A stretch of 64,000 nt of DNA from Acidobacteriota bacterium (GTDB lineage Bacteria; Acidobacteriota; Thermoanaerobaculia; Thermoanaerobaculales; Thermoanaerobaculaceae), in contig JACQZW010000021.1 in the NCBI GenBank assembly GCA_016213675.1, positions 1 through 64,000 of the forward strand. The letters run 5' to 3'. The position numbers and the translations under genes were made by a program. A model generated the notes under the pieces. That model saw nothing but the letters and a program-made list of their open reading frames with translations. It was not told the origin of the DNA and ran no database searches. This document shows positions 35,808-44,022 of the stretch, piece after piece (position 1 is the first letter of the stretch; the number at the start of each line of letters is the position of its first letter).

Positions 35808-37345
35808 CGACGCGACGCGTCGTCGGGCGGAAGTGATCCCGTGCGGCCCGAGCCGAGCTGCTCGAAGACCTCCTGGATCTCGTCGATGCCGAACTGGATC
35901 GTCATCGTGACGAGGTCGTGGATCGGCTGGTCGAGGCCGTCGGCGGCGGGATCGCGCTGCAGGATGTGCAGGCACACCTGGTTGAGCGACGCGACCGCGT
36001 AGCAGACCTCTTCGACGTCGAAGCCCTGGGCGAAGCGGCGCTCGGCGAGGTCGCGGCAGTAGGCCTTGAACACGCCGCGGTCGCGCGTCCGGATCGACGA
36101 GAGCAGGCTCCGCAGGATGAGGCGGTGGTGCCAGTGGTGCTCCTGGTCGGGAATCGCCTCGTAGTGCGGCAGGTGCGTCTGCTTGTCGCTCCCCACCAGC
36201 AGCGCCGTGAAGGCCTCACGGATCTCCTGCTCGTGGTTCTCGAGGAGCTGGTGGATTCGCAGGTTGACGCGCAGGTGCACCGACTTCATCGCCTCGCGGT
36301 TGCGGCGGTACCACTCGACCGGGTCGGTCTTGAGGTTCTCGACGAGGAACGGCAGCCGCCGGAGGATCTCGAGCCTGGGGCGCGGCACCCAGCCGAGCCG
36401 CGCCCGCGTCCGGTGGGCGTCGACGTCGAGGGCGAGGTCGATGTACTTGCCCATCCACGGCCGCTCGAACGGGCGGGCCCCGAGGACGCGCCCCGTCACG
36501 TCCATGGCGTGCAGCCCGACGCGGCAGATCGGCTTCGGCATCAGGATCGGCTTGACCCGCTGGCCCCTGAAGTAGAGCGTCGCCGCCTCGAACAGCTCCC
36601 GGTGATTGACGCTGCCGTCGGGGCTGGCGCACAGGATCTCACCCGGCGCCAGCTCGTCGCACTTGTCGAGGATGGTCGAGAGGAACGCGGTGGCGTCGCG
36701 GACGTGGAGGTAGGGGATGGCGGACGCCCCCTTGCCCGCCAGGACCCGGGCGTTCCAGGCGCGGGACAGCCACGTCTCGAGGAACATGAACAGTGGGGGG
36801 TACTCGCACCAGTCGGAGAACAGCGCGGCGAACCGGACGATCAGGGTCGGGAAGTCACCGGCGTACTCGCCGAGCATCTCCTCGCCGATCCGCTTGGTTA
36901 CCGCGTAGATGTGCTCGCCGTCCGGCGGGCTGGCCTCGGTGAGCGGCTTGCCCGGAGCCGGGAAGCGGCACGCCGCGACCGAGCTGGCGAAGATGAACCG
37001 CTTGAGCGACAGGACCCGGGACAGGTCGAGGACGTTGCGCAGCCCCTCGACGTTGGTCCGCCAGTACTCCGGGTGCTCGTCGCCGGTGAAGTCGTAGTGG
37101 GCGGCGAGGTGGATGAGCAGCTCGGCGCCGCCCTCGTCGCGGATCTCGTGGAAGAGCGCGGTGAGACGCTCGCAGTCGCCGATGTCGACCTGGTGCCAGA
37201 CGATGTTGGGGTGGACCGGCGCGCCGCACTGGCGCTGCGACCGCCGCCCCATCGCCACGATCTGGTAGCGCTCCTTGATCGTGTCGAGGAGGTGGCGTCC
37301 GATGAACCCCGAGGCTCCAGTGATGACGATGCGTGGTAGCGCCAT
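35804..37345 (-). CDS. NAD-dependent epimerase/dehydratase fused to a C-terminal sensor-like helical domain
   Basis: 513 residues. Residues 1-320 form an extended SDR sugar-nucleotide-type epimerase: ITGASGFIGRHLLD (NAD loop), HLAAHYDFT, SSVAACRFP and YAVTKRIGEE (catalytic Tyr-x3-Lys). Residues 345-500 are a separate helical domain with HLPHYEAIPDQEHHWHHRLILRSLL and FDVEEVCYAVASLNQVCLHI, resembling the N-terminal sensor domain of RsbRD/stressosome proteins. The fusion is unusual and its substrate unknown. The gene separates hyb from hyp on the other strand and ends in the same CTAG as its convergent neighbour. Confidence 0.8.
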   Translation of the reverse strand: MALPRIVITGASGFIGRHLLDTIKERYQIVAMGRRSQRQCGAPVHPNIVWHQVDIGDCERLTALFHEIRDEGGAELLIHLAAHYDFTGDEHPEYWRTNVEGLRNVLDLSRVLSLKRFIFASSVAACRFPAPGKPLTEASPPDGEHIYAVTKRIGEEMLGEYAGDFPTLIVRFAALFSDWCEYPPLFMFLETWLSRAWNARVLAGKGASAIPYLHVRDATAFLSTILDKCDELAPGEILCASPDGSVNHRELFEAATLYFRGQRVKPILMPKPICRVGLHAMDVTGRVLGARPFERPWMGKYIDLALDVDAHRTRARLGWVPRPRLEILRRLPFLVENLKTDPVEWYRRNREAMKSVHLRVNLRIHQLLENHEQEIREAFTALLVGSDKQTHLPHYEAIPDQEHHWHHRLILRSLLSSIRTRDRGVFKAYCRDLAERRFAQGFDVEEVCYAVASLNQVCLHILQRDPAADGLDQPIHDLVTMTIQFGIDEIQEVFEQLGSGRTGSLPPDDASRR

Positions 37346-37474
37346 GGCCTACGAACATCTTACCTCGGCGCGCCCGTGTCACGCGTCTGTCCGTCCCGAC
37401 CGCCGTCCCGTCGTCGTATGCTTACTCCGGCGCGATCGCCCTGGTGGTCAACGGGGAGCGCGCCGGGAGGCGCG

Positions 37475-37849
37475 GTGCACGAGCTGTCGATCGCTCACGA
37501 GATCCTGCGGACCTGCCGCCAGGCGGTGGCCGGGCACGGTCCGGGCCGGCTCGAGACGGTGCGCGTCGCGGTCGGGGAGCTCTCAGCGGTGGAGCCCGAC
37601 CTGCTCTGCTTCGCCTGGGAGGCGCTCACCGCCGAGGGCCCCGACGCCGGCTCGCGGCTCGACGTCGAGTGGCGGCCGGCCCGCCAGCACTGCCCGGCCT
37701 GCGACGCGGACAAGCCACGCTCGGCCGGCTCCTGGCTGCGAGTCTGTCCCGACTGCGGGGCCGTGCTCGAGGTGGACGGCGGCGACGAGCTCGACGTCCT
37801 GCAGTTGACCTTCGTTCCCGACGAGAAAGACGAGGCAACGCATGCCTGA
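37475..37849 (+). CDS. hypA: HypA, nickel metallochaperone
   Basis: 124 residues from a GTG start; the family begins with the nickel-binding MHE (VHELSIAHEIL here, initiator Met-His2-Glu3). The zinc site is CPAC-x14-CPDC, with the loop one or two residues longer than usual. HypA delivers nickel to hydrogenase large subunits together with HypB. GGGAGGCGC precedes the start; longer frames upstream lack family similarity. The 130-base gap to the opposite-strand gene must hold its promoter; TATGCT at 37417 is a possible -10 box. Overlaps hypB by 8 bases. Confidence 0.92.
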   Translation: MHELSIAHEILRTCRQAVAGHGPGRLETVRVAVGELSAVEPDLLCFAWEALTAEGPDAGSRLDVEWRPARQHCPACDADKPRSAGSWLRVCPDCGAVLEVDGGDELDVLQLTFVPDEKDEATHA

Positions 37850-38513
37850 GACGATCGACGTCAAGCAGCGGATCCTGGCCGCCAACGAGGCGGCGGCGAA
37901 GCTCCTGCGGGGGCGAGCGGAGGCGAACGGCACGCTCGTCACCAACCTCATCTCCTCGCCCGGCTCCGGCAAGACGACGCTTCTCGAGGCCACGGTCCGC
38001 ACCCTGGCCAGCCGGCTGCGGGTCGCGGTCATCGAGGGGGACATCGCCACCGAGCGCGACGCGGAGAGGCTGCGCGCCCTCGGCGTGCCGGCCCACCAGA
38101 TCCTCACCGGCGGCGCCTGCCACCTCGACGCCCGCCAGGTCGACGCCGCGCTGCAGCTCGCGGCGTTCCCCTTGGTCGACCTGCTGTTCATCGAGAACGT
38201 CGGCAACCTGATCTGCCCGACCTCCTACGACCTCGGGGAGGACTTCAAGGTCGTGCTGCTGTCGGTGACGGAGGGCGAGGACAAGCCGTTCAAGTACCCG
38301 GCGATCTTCGCCAAGGCCGCCGTCACCGTGATCACCAAGTCCGACCTCCTGCCGCACGTCACCTTCGACCTCGACGCGGTGCGGCGCCAGGTGGCGTCGC
38401 TCAACCCGGACGGCCGCCTGCTCGTGACCTCCGCGCGCTCCGGCGACGGCATCGGCGACTGGTGCGGGCTGCTCGAGGAGCGGCTCGCCGCCAAGCGGTC
38501 GGCGAGGACGTGA
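37842..38513 (+). CDS. hypB: HypB, nickel-insertion GTPase
   Basis: 223 residues. P-loop SSPGSGKTTLLE at about 38-49, the metal site GGACHLDARQV, and the G4-like stretch ITKSDLLPH. It hydrolyses GTP during nickel insertion with HypA. It lacks the His-rich N-terminal nickel store and the CxxCGC high-affinity site that some HypBs have, so nickel may be held elsewhere. The nickel permease at 43232 has a His-rich loop. The stop overlaps the hypF start (GTGA). Confidence 0.95.
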   Translation: MPETIDVKQRILAANEAAAKLLRGRAEANGTLVTNLISSPGSGKTTLLEATVRTLASRLRVAVIEGDIATERDAERLRALGVPAHQILTGGACHLDARQVDAALQLAAFPLVDLLFIENVGNLICPTSYDLGEDFKVVLLSVTEGEDKPFKYPAIFAKAAVTVITKSDLLPHVTFDLDAVRRQVASLNPDGRLLVTSARSGDGIGDWCGLLEERLAAKRSART

Positions 38514-39985
38514 GCGGGCCGCCGAGCCGGCTGCGCCTGGTCTGTCGCGGCACCGTCCAGGGCGTCGGCTTCCGGCCGGCGGTGCACCGGCTCGCGACCG
38601 GCCTCGGGCTGACCGGCTGGGTCCGCAACGGCCCCGAAGGCGTGGTCATCGAGGTCGAGGGCGAGGACGACGCCGTGACCGCGTTCGCCCGTCGACTGCC
38701 GGGTTCGCTGCCCCCGCTCGCCCGCCTCGACGAGCTTGAGGTGGCCGCGGTCGAGCCGGCCGGCGACCGTGGCTTCTCGGTCATGGCCTCCGAGGACGGC
38801 GCGCGGGCGCGGGCCCTGGTGCCGCCGGACACCGCGTTGTGCGCCGAGTGCCGGCGCGAGATGGCCGATCCCGCCGACCGCCGTTTTCGCTATCCCTTCA
38901 CGACTTGCACCGACTGCGGGCCGCGGTTCTCGCTCGTTCAGGGGTTCCCCTACGACCGCGTCCGCACCTCGATGGCGTGCTTCCCGCTCTGCCCGGCCTG
39001 CCGCCGGGAGTACGAGGACCCCGGCGACCGGCGCTTCCACGCCGAGCCGGTGTGCTGCCCCGAGTGCGGGCCGCGGGTGTGGGTGGAGAGACGGGGGAGA
39101 GGAGAGAGGGGAGAGGGGAGAGCCGAAGAGGGAGCTGAGCAGGCCGGGAGGAACGAGGCGATCGGGGAGGCGCGGAGGGCGCTCGAGGGAGGGGCGATCG
39201 TGGCCGTCAAGGGGCTGGGCGGGTTCCAGCTCGCCTGCCGCGCCGACGACGCCGGCGCGGTCGCCCGGCTGCGCGACCGCAAGCGGCGACCCTCCAAGCC
39301 GTTCGCCGTGATGGTCGCGAACCTCGAGGCGGCGCGGCTTCTGGTCACCTTGACCGGGGCCGACGAGGCGCTGCTCGGCTCGCCCCGGTCCCCGGTGGTG
39401 CTCGCGCCGCGCCGGCCCGATGCGCCGGTCTGCGACGGCATCGCGCCCGGGCTCGACGACCTCGGCGTGCTCCTCCCGACCACGCCGCTGCACGTCGAGC
39501 TGTTCCGCGACGCCCGCTGGCCGGCGCTCGTCATGACCTCGGGGAACCTCACCGACGAGCCGATCTGCAAGGGCAACCGCGAGGCGCTGGAGCGGCTGTC
39601 CGGGGTCGCCGACCTCTTTCTCCTCCACGACCGCGACGTGGTGCGGCGGGTCGACGACTCGGTGGTCCGCTCGACGCCGGCCGGTCCCGTCGTGCTGCGC
39701 CGCGCCCGCGGCTACGTTCCCGACCCGCTGCCGCTGCCGGTGGCGGCGCTCCGGCCGGTCCTGGCGATGGGGCCGTACCTGCAGGCCACGGCGTGCCTTG
39801 CCGCCGGTGGCGACGCGTTCTTCTCCCAGCACGTCGGCGACCTCGACTCCGAGCCGGCCCGGGCGTTCCTCGCCGAGGCGGTCGACGGCCTGGAGGCCTT
39901 CCTCGACGCCCGCGCCGAGGTGATCGTCGTCGACCACCACCCCGACTACGCGAGCACCCGGCTCGGCGAGCGGTTGGCGGAGTAG
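38510..39985 (+). CDS. hypF: HypF, N-terminal two-thirds, ending at an in-frame TAG
   Basis: 491 residues from a GTG overlapping hypB. Order: acylphosphatase domain (1-90, GTVQGVGFRPAVHRLA), two zinc fingers (CAECRRE, CTDCGPR, CPACRREY, CCPECGPR), a Glu/Arg/Gly insertion at about 192-218 encoded by purine-rich DNA, a YrdC-type domain (AVKGLGGFQLACRA), and the beginning of the Kae1-like carbamoyltransferase domain, ending VIVVDHHPDYASTRLGERLAE. TAG at 39983-39985 stops it there. The next codons continue the HypF sequence in the same frame. HypF makes the cyanide ligands of NiFe sites from carbamoyl phosphate, so a true truncation should abolish all four hydrogenases. Confidence 0.9.
   Translation: MSGPPSRLRLVCRGTVQGVGFRPAVHRLATGLGLTGWVRNGPEGVVIEVEGEDDAVTAFARRLPGSLPPLARLDELEVAAVEPAGDRGFSVMASEDGARARALVPPDTALCAECRREMADPADRRFRYPFTTCTDCGPRFSLVQGFPYDRVRTSMACFPLCPACRREYEDPGDRRFHAEPVCCPECGPRVWVERRGRGERGEGRAEEGAEQAGRNEAIGEARRALEGGAIVAVKGLGGFQLACRADDAGAVARLRDRKRRPSKPFAVMVANLEAARLLVTLTGADEALLGSPRSPVVLAPRRPDAPVCDGIAPGLDDLGVLLPTTPLHVELFRDARWPALVMTSGNLTDEPICKGNREALERLSGVADLFLLHDRDVVRRVDDSVVRSTPAGPVVLRRARGYVPDPLPLPVAALRPVLAMGPYLQATACLAAGGDAFFSQHVGDLDSEPARAFLAEAVDGLEAFLDARAEVIVVDHHPDYASTRLGERLAE
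39983..39985 (+). other. In-frame amber codon interrupting hypF
   Basis: Reading straight through the TAG gives GERLAE-stop-RGARLDREQHHVAHAAAVLAEH, exactly the HypF continuation (family QHHHAH-type metal/nucleotide motif). One base change (CAG, GAG, AAG or TGG to TAG) explains it. A real nonsense mutation, a sequencing error and readthrough cannot be separated from the window alone. Confidence 0.9.
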
Positions 39986-40018
39986 CGGGGCGCCCGCCTG
40001 GACCGCGAGCAGCACCAC

Positions 40019-40867
40019 GTGGCCCACGCCGCCGCCGTCCTCGCCGAGCACCGGCGGTTCCCGGCGCCCGGCGAGCAGACGCTGGCGGTCGCCCTCGACG
40101 GCACCGGCTGGGGCGGCGACGGCTCGGCGTGGGGCGGCGAGTGGCTGCTCCTCGGCGGCGACCTGTCGTGGCGGCGCCTCGCCCACCTCGAGCCGCTCCC
40201 GCTGGTCGGCGGCGAGGCCGCGGTCCGCGAGCCGTGGCGGGTGGCGGTGGCGGCGCTGCTGCGCGCGGGGGCCGGCGAGCTGCTCGAGGATCTCCCGATG
40301 GCTGCGCAAGTCCCGGTCGAGACGCTCCGGACCGTCGCGAGGCTGGCGGCGCGGCGCGGATGGCCGCTCGCGTCCGGGGCGGGGCGGGTGTTCGAGGCGG
40401 CCGGCGCACTGCTCGGACTGGCCGCCGTCAACGGCTACGAGGGCGAGGCGGCGGCCCGGCTCGAGGCGCTCGCCGCGTCCGCCTGGCCAGCCGAGCCGTG
40501 GCCGGAGCTCGCGTCCGGGCCCCGGACCCCGGACCCCGGACCCCTGCCGTCGTCGGCGCTGCTGGCGACCGCGACGCGCCGCCTGCTCGCCGGCGAGCCC
40601 CCGGCGCGCGTCGCGGCGGGCTTCCACGCGACGTTCTGCCGGCTCGTGGCGCGGTGGACGAGCTCCGTGGCGCCGGAAGGCACTACGGCGGTGGCCGTCG
40701 GCGGCGGATGCCTGGTCAACCGCCTGCTTCGCGAGGCGCTCGTCACCGAGCTGGCGGCACAGGGGCTCGACACGCTGCTGCCGTTCCAGGTCCCGCCAGG
40801 CGACGGGGGGATCGCCTACGGACAGGCCGTTCTCGGAGTCGTGGGAGAATCGCTCGGGGGGAGCTGA
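40019..40867 (+). CDS. hypF: HypF, C-terminal third (Kae1-like domain) after the TAG
   Basis: 282 residues from the first GTG after the stop, same frame as the first part; the sequence belonging to HypF actually begins at 39986. Features are VALDGTGWGGDGSAWGGEWLLL (Kae1-like nucleotide site), VAAGFHATFCRLV and VAVGGGCLVNRLL near the end, all characteristic of HypF. As an independent protein it would lack the QHH residues just upstream and the first part of its domain, so it is unlikely to be active alone. A GGACCCC-type repeat at 40516-40545 lies inside it. HypC follows 5 bases later. Confidence 0.85.
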   Translation: MAHAAAVLAEHRRFPAPGEQTLAVALDGTGWGGDGSAWGGEWLLLGGDLSWRRLAHLEPLPLVGGEAAVREPWRVAVAALLRAGAGELLEDLPMAAQVPVETLRTVARLAARRGWPLASGAGRVFEAAGALLGLAAVNGYEGEAAARLEALAASAWPAEPWPELASGPRTPDPGPLPSSALLATATRRLLAGEPPARVAAGFHATFCRLVARWTSSVAPEGTTAVAVGGGCLVNRLLREALVTELAAQGLDTLLPFQVPPGDGGIAYGQAVLGVVGESLGGS

Positions 40868-40872
40868 CGATC

Positions 40873-41100
40873 ATGTGCCTGGCCATTCCGATGCAGGTCA
40901 AGAAGCGCGACGAGTTCCTCGGCGTCGTCGAGCTGGACGGCGTCGAGCGCGAGGTCTCGCTCATGCTCGAGCCCGACGCGCAGGTGGGCGACTGGGTGCT
41001 GGTCCACGCCGGCTACGCGATCGGCGTCGTCGACGAGGAGGAGGCGAAGGCCACCGTCGCGCTGCTCAGGGAGGCCGCGATGCTGGTGGGGGAGGCGTGA
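40873..41100 (+). CDS. hypC: HypC, hydrogenase maturation chaperone
   Basis: 75 residues, the usual size. It begins MCLAIPMQV; Cys2 binds the iron during assembly of the Fe(CN)2CO unit. HypC works with HypD and then carries the iron unit to the large subunit. The stop overlaps hypD as GTGA. A second copy (HybG-like) is not found in the window, so one HypC may serve all four enzymes. Confidence 0.95.
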   Translation: MCLAIPMQVKKRDEFLGVVELDGVEREVSLMLEPDAQVGDWVLVHAGYAIGVVDEEEAKATVALLREAAMLVGEA

Positions 41101-42203
41101 TCACCCGGCGCGAGCTGTTCGATCCGGCCGCGGTCGCCGGGCTGATCGCGGAGATCCGGGCGCGAGCGGCAGGGCTGAAGCGCCGCGTCACGCTGATGGA
41201 GGTGTGCGGCACCCACACCAACGCGATCGCCGCGGCCGGCCTGCGCCGCCTGCTGCCGGACACCGTTCGCCTGATCTCCGGGCCCGGGTGCCCGGTGTGC
41301 GTCACGCCGGTCGGCTACGTCGACCGCGCCGAGGCGCTCGCGGCGCGTCCCGAAACCACGGTCTGCACCTTCGGCGACCTCCTCCGCGTGCCGTCATCGT
41401 CCGGCTCGCTCGAACGGGCGCGCGCCGGCGGCGCGGACATCCGGGTCGTCTACTCGCCGCGCGACGCCGTCGGGATCGCGCGCGCCAACCCCGGGCGGAC
41501 CGTGATCTTCCTCGGCGTCGGCTTCGAGACCACGGTGCCCACGGTCGCCGCCGCCCTCGCCGAGGCAGAGGCCGGAGGGGTTTCGAACTTCCTGGTCCTC
41601 GCGGGCCACAAGGTCATGCCGGAGCCGCTGTCGGCGCTGGCCGGCGATCCGGACGTCCAGGTCGACGGCTTCATCTGCCCGGGCCACGTCTCGGTGATCA
41701 CCGGCTGGAAGGCGTTCGCGTTCCTCCCCGAGAAGTTCGGCATCCCGGCGGCGGTGGCCGGCTTCACGCCGACCGACGTGCTGCGCGGCGTGCTCGACCT
41801 CGTCGGCCAGCACGTGGACGGCAAGGCCGAGGTGCACAACGTCTACTCGCGGGTCGTGACCGCCGACGGCAACCCGGTGGCCCGGGCCACCGTCGACCGT
41901 TTCTTCGCCAAGGCCGACGCGGTGTGGCGCGGGCTCGGGCTGATCCCCGGCTCCGGGCTCGACCTCCGGCCGGGATTCAGCCACCGCGATGCCGCCGCGA
42001 TCCCGGTCGAGGTCGGCGAGCCGGAGGAACCGGCCGGGTGCATGTGCGGCGACGTGCTCAAGGGCGCCATCGACCCGCCCGACTGCCCGCTGTTCGGGAC
42101 GACCTGCTCGCCCGCGACGCCGGTGGGCGCCTGCATGGTGTCGAGCGAAGGCGCCTGCGCCGCCTGGCACCGTCACGAACGCCTGATGGGAGCGGGGCGA
42201 TGA
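41097..42203 (+). CDS. hypD: HypD, Fe-S scaffold for Fe(CN)2CO assembly
   Basis: 368 residues, GTG start on the hypC stop. Conserved motifs are EVCGTHTNAI, GPGCPVCVTP, GHKVMPEP and the [4Fe-4S] ligands in the C-terminal region (CMCGDVLKG, CPLFGTTCSP, ACMVSSEGAC). HypD with HypC holds the iron while HypE transfers cyanide to it. The stop overlaps hypE (ATGA). Confidence 0.96.
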   Translation: MITRRELFDPAAVAGLIAEIRARAAGLKRRVTLMEVCGTHTNAIAAAGLRRLLPDTVRLISGPGCPVCVTPVGYVDRAEALAARPETTVCTFGDLLRVPSSSGSLERARAGGADIRVVYSPRDAVGIARANPGRTVIFLGVGFETTVPTVAAALAEAEAGGVSNFLVLAGHKVMPEPLSALAGDPDVQVDGFICPGHVSVITGWKAFAFLPEKFGIPAAVAGFTPTDVLRGVLDLVGQHVDGKAEVHNVYSRVVTADGNPVARATVDRFFAKADAVWRGLGLIPGSGLDLRPGFSHRDAAAIPVEVGEPEEPAGCMCGDVLKGAIDPPDCPLFGTTCSPATPVGACMVSSEGACAAWHRHERLMGAGR

Positions 42204-43219
42204 GCAAGATCGACACCATCCTGCTGGCGCACGGGGGCGGCGGCAGGCTGACCCACGAGCTGGTGGCCGAGGCGTTCCTGCCCGCGTTCTCGAACCCGGC
42301 GCTGGCGGCCCTGTCCGATTCCGCGATCCTCGCCGAGCTGCCGCCGGGACGGCCGGCGCTGACCACCGACGCGTTCGTCGTCGACCCGCTCGAGTTCCCC
42401 GGCGGCGACCTCGGCGTCCTGTCGGTGTGCGGCACCGTCAACGATCTCGCGGTGGCCGGCGCCCGGCCGCTGTGGCTGACGTTCGCGGTGATCCTCGAGG
42501 AGGGTCTCGACGGCGCGCTGCTCCACCGCCTGGTCGCCGGGGCGGCCCGCGCGGCGGCCGAGGCGGGCGTGGCGATCGTCGCCGGCGACACCAAGGTCGT
42601 CCCGCGCGGCAAGGGCGACCGGGCGTTCATCGTCACCGCCGGCCTCGGCGTCGTGCCGCCCGGCCGCGAGCTCGGCGACCGGCGGATCGTCGCCGGCGAC
42701 GTCCTCCTGGTGTCCGGGCCGATCGCCGAGCACGGCGCGACGATCGTCGCCTGCCGGCACGATCTGGCCGGGCCGGGGCTGCGGTCGGACTGCGCCCCGC
42801 TCGCCTCGCTCGTCGAGGCGTTGCTGGCCAGCGGCGCCGACGTCCACGCGATGCACGACCCGACGCGCGGCGGCGTCGCGACCACCTGCAACGAGGTGGC
42901 CTCGCGCTCCGGCTTGCGGATCGTCATCGACGAGACCGCGGTGCCAGTTTCCCCACAGGTCGCTTCGGTTTGCGAGGTGCTCGGCCTCGACCCCCTCTAC
43001 ATCGCCTCCGAGGGACGCCTGCTCGCCTGGGTCGCGGCGGACCACGCCGGGCGCGCGCTCGACGCGCTGCGGGCGCACCCGCTCGGCGCCGGTGCGGCCG
43101 TCATCGGACGGGTCGAGACGCGGGCGGCCGGCCGAGCGCCGGTCGCGCTCGCCACGGCGTTCGGCGTCGAGCGCCCGCTCGACCTCCTGGTCGGCGGCGA
43201 GGTCCCGCGCATCTGCTAG
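42200..43219 (+). CDS. hypE: HypE, dehydratase forming the cyanide ligand
   Basis: 339 residues of the PurM/HypE fold. HGGGGRLTHEL at the N-terminus, DAFVVDPLEFPGGDLG and VHAMHDPTRGG (ATP site) are visible. It ends PRIC, the C-terminal Cys that receives carbamoyl from HypF and is dehydrated to thiocyanate. Its intact C-terminus implies the pathway is under selection despite the hypF stop. Confidence 0.96.
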   Translation: MSKIDTILLAHGGGGRLTHELVAEAFLPAFSNPALAALSDSAILAELPPGRPALTTDAFVVDPLEFPGGDLGVLSVCGTVNDLAVAGARPLWLTFAVILEEGLDGALLHRLVAGAARAAAEAGVAIVAGDTKVVPRGKGDRAFIVTAGLGVVPPGRELGDRRIVAGDVLLVSGPIAEHGATIVACRHDLAGPGLRSDCAPLASLVEALLASGADVHAMHDPTRGGVATTCNEVASRSGLRIVIDETAVPVSPQVASVCEVLGLDPLYIASEGRLLAWVAADHAGRALDALRAHPLGAGAAVIGRVETRAAGRAPVALATAFGVERPLDLLVGGEVPRIC

Positions 43220-43231
43220 CCTGGAGGCCGC

Positions 43232-43954
43232 ATGGGAACCGAGACGCTCGCCGTCGACGCCCTCTCGATCAACCTCCTGGCGGCTGCCGCGGTGCTGGCG
43301 CTGACGCACACCGTGCTCGGCCCCGATCACACCCTGCCGTTCATCATGCTCGGCCGGGCGCAGAAGTGGACGTCGCGGCGGACGCTGCTGGTCACGTTCC
43401 TGTGCGGGCTCGGCCACGTGCTCTCGTCGCTGCTCCTCGGCGGCATCGGTCTGGCGCTCGGCTACGGCGTCGCCCACGTCACGAAGGCCGAGGCGGTCCG
43501 CGGTGACCTGGCGGCGTGGGGGTTGGTGGCCTTCGGCGCCGCCTACCTCGTGTGGGGCGTGCGGCACGCTGTCCGCACCCGCCAGGGGATCGTCCCCCAC
43601 GACCACCACGGCCACGTCCACCTCCACACCCAGGGCGACCACGAGCACGCCCACGCGGGCCCGGAGCGGTCGCGGACGACGTTCTGGGCGCTGTTCGTCG
43701 TCTTCGTCCTCGGTCCCTGCGAGCCGCTCATCCCGCTCTTCGTGCTGCCGGCCAGCCGCGGCCGCTGGGAGCTGGCGGCGCTGACCGCGCTGGTGTTCTC
43801 CGTCGTCACGATCGCGACGATGGTGATCCTCGTCGCGGTGGCGCTGGCCGGCGTGCGCCGCCTGCCGCTCGCCGCCCTCGAGCGGTGGTCGCACGCCCTG
43901 GCGGGCGGCGTCATCGCCGCCTCCGGCCTCGCGGTGATCTTCCTGGGGCTGTAG
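43232..43954 (+). CDS. Nickel permease-like membrane protein (NicO/UreH type)
   Basis: 240 residues with about six helices. HTVLGPDH in the first helix matches the H-x4-DH nickel signature of this transporter superfamily. A His-rich cytoplasmic loop (HDHHGHVHLH, then HEHAHA) lies near residues 127-145, and the second half has LGPCEPLIPLF. Placed 12 bases after hypE, it most likely imports nickel for the hydrogenases; export of excess metal, as in RcnA-type members, cannot be excluded. Confidence 0.85.
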   Translation: MGTETLAVDALSINLLAAAAVLALTHTVLGPDHTLPFIMLGRAQKWTSRRTLLVTFLCGLGHVLSSLLLGGIGLALGYGVAHVTKAEAVRGDLAAWGLVAFGAAYLVWGVRHAVRTRQGIVPHDHHGHVHLHTQGDHEHAHAGPERSRTTFWALFVVFVLGPCEPLIPLFVLPASRGRWELAALTALVFSVVTIATMVILVAVALAGVRRLPLAALERWSHALAGGVIAASGLAVIFLGL

Positions 43955-44022
43955 AGGCAGGGGAGAGGGAAGAGGGGAGAGGGAGGAGCGCCTCCCACCC
44001 GCGACCTCAGGGGGGGCAGGCC
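43955..44022. repeat. Purine-rich simple repeat and small hairpin between convergent genes
   Basis: GGGGAGAGGGAAGAGGGG-type repeats at 43958-43985 resemble those at 39086-39122 inside hypF. GGGAGG (43981-43986) can pair with CCTCCC (43991-43996) across a 4-base loop. Without a U-tract, termination is uncertain. Confidence 0.5.

Noticed and set aside
39983..39985. TAG in hypF as a pyrrolysine codon
   Set aside because: There is no sign of Pyl genes in the window and HypF does not use pyrrolysine. A plain mutation or error is simpler.
40019..40867. Second hypF part as an independent gene
   Set aside because: The HypF sequence continues without break before this GTG, in the same frame, and the part before the GTG contains conserved residues (EQHH).
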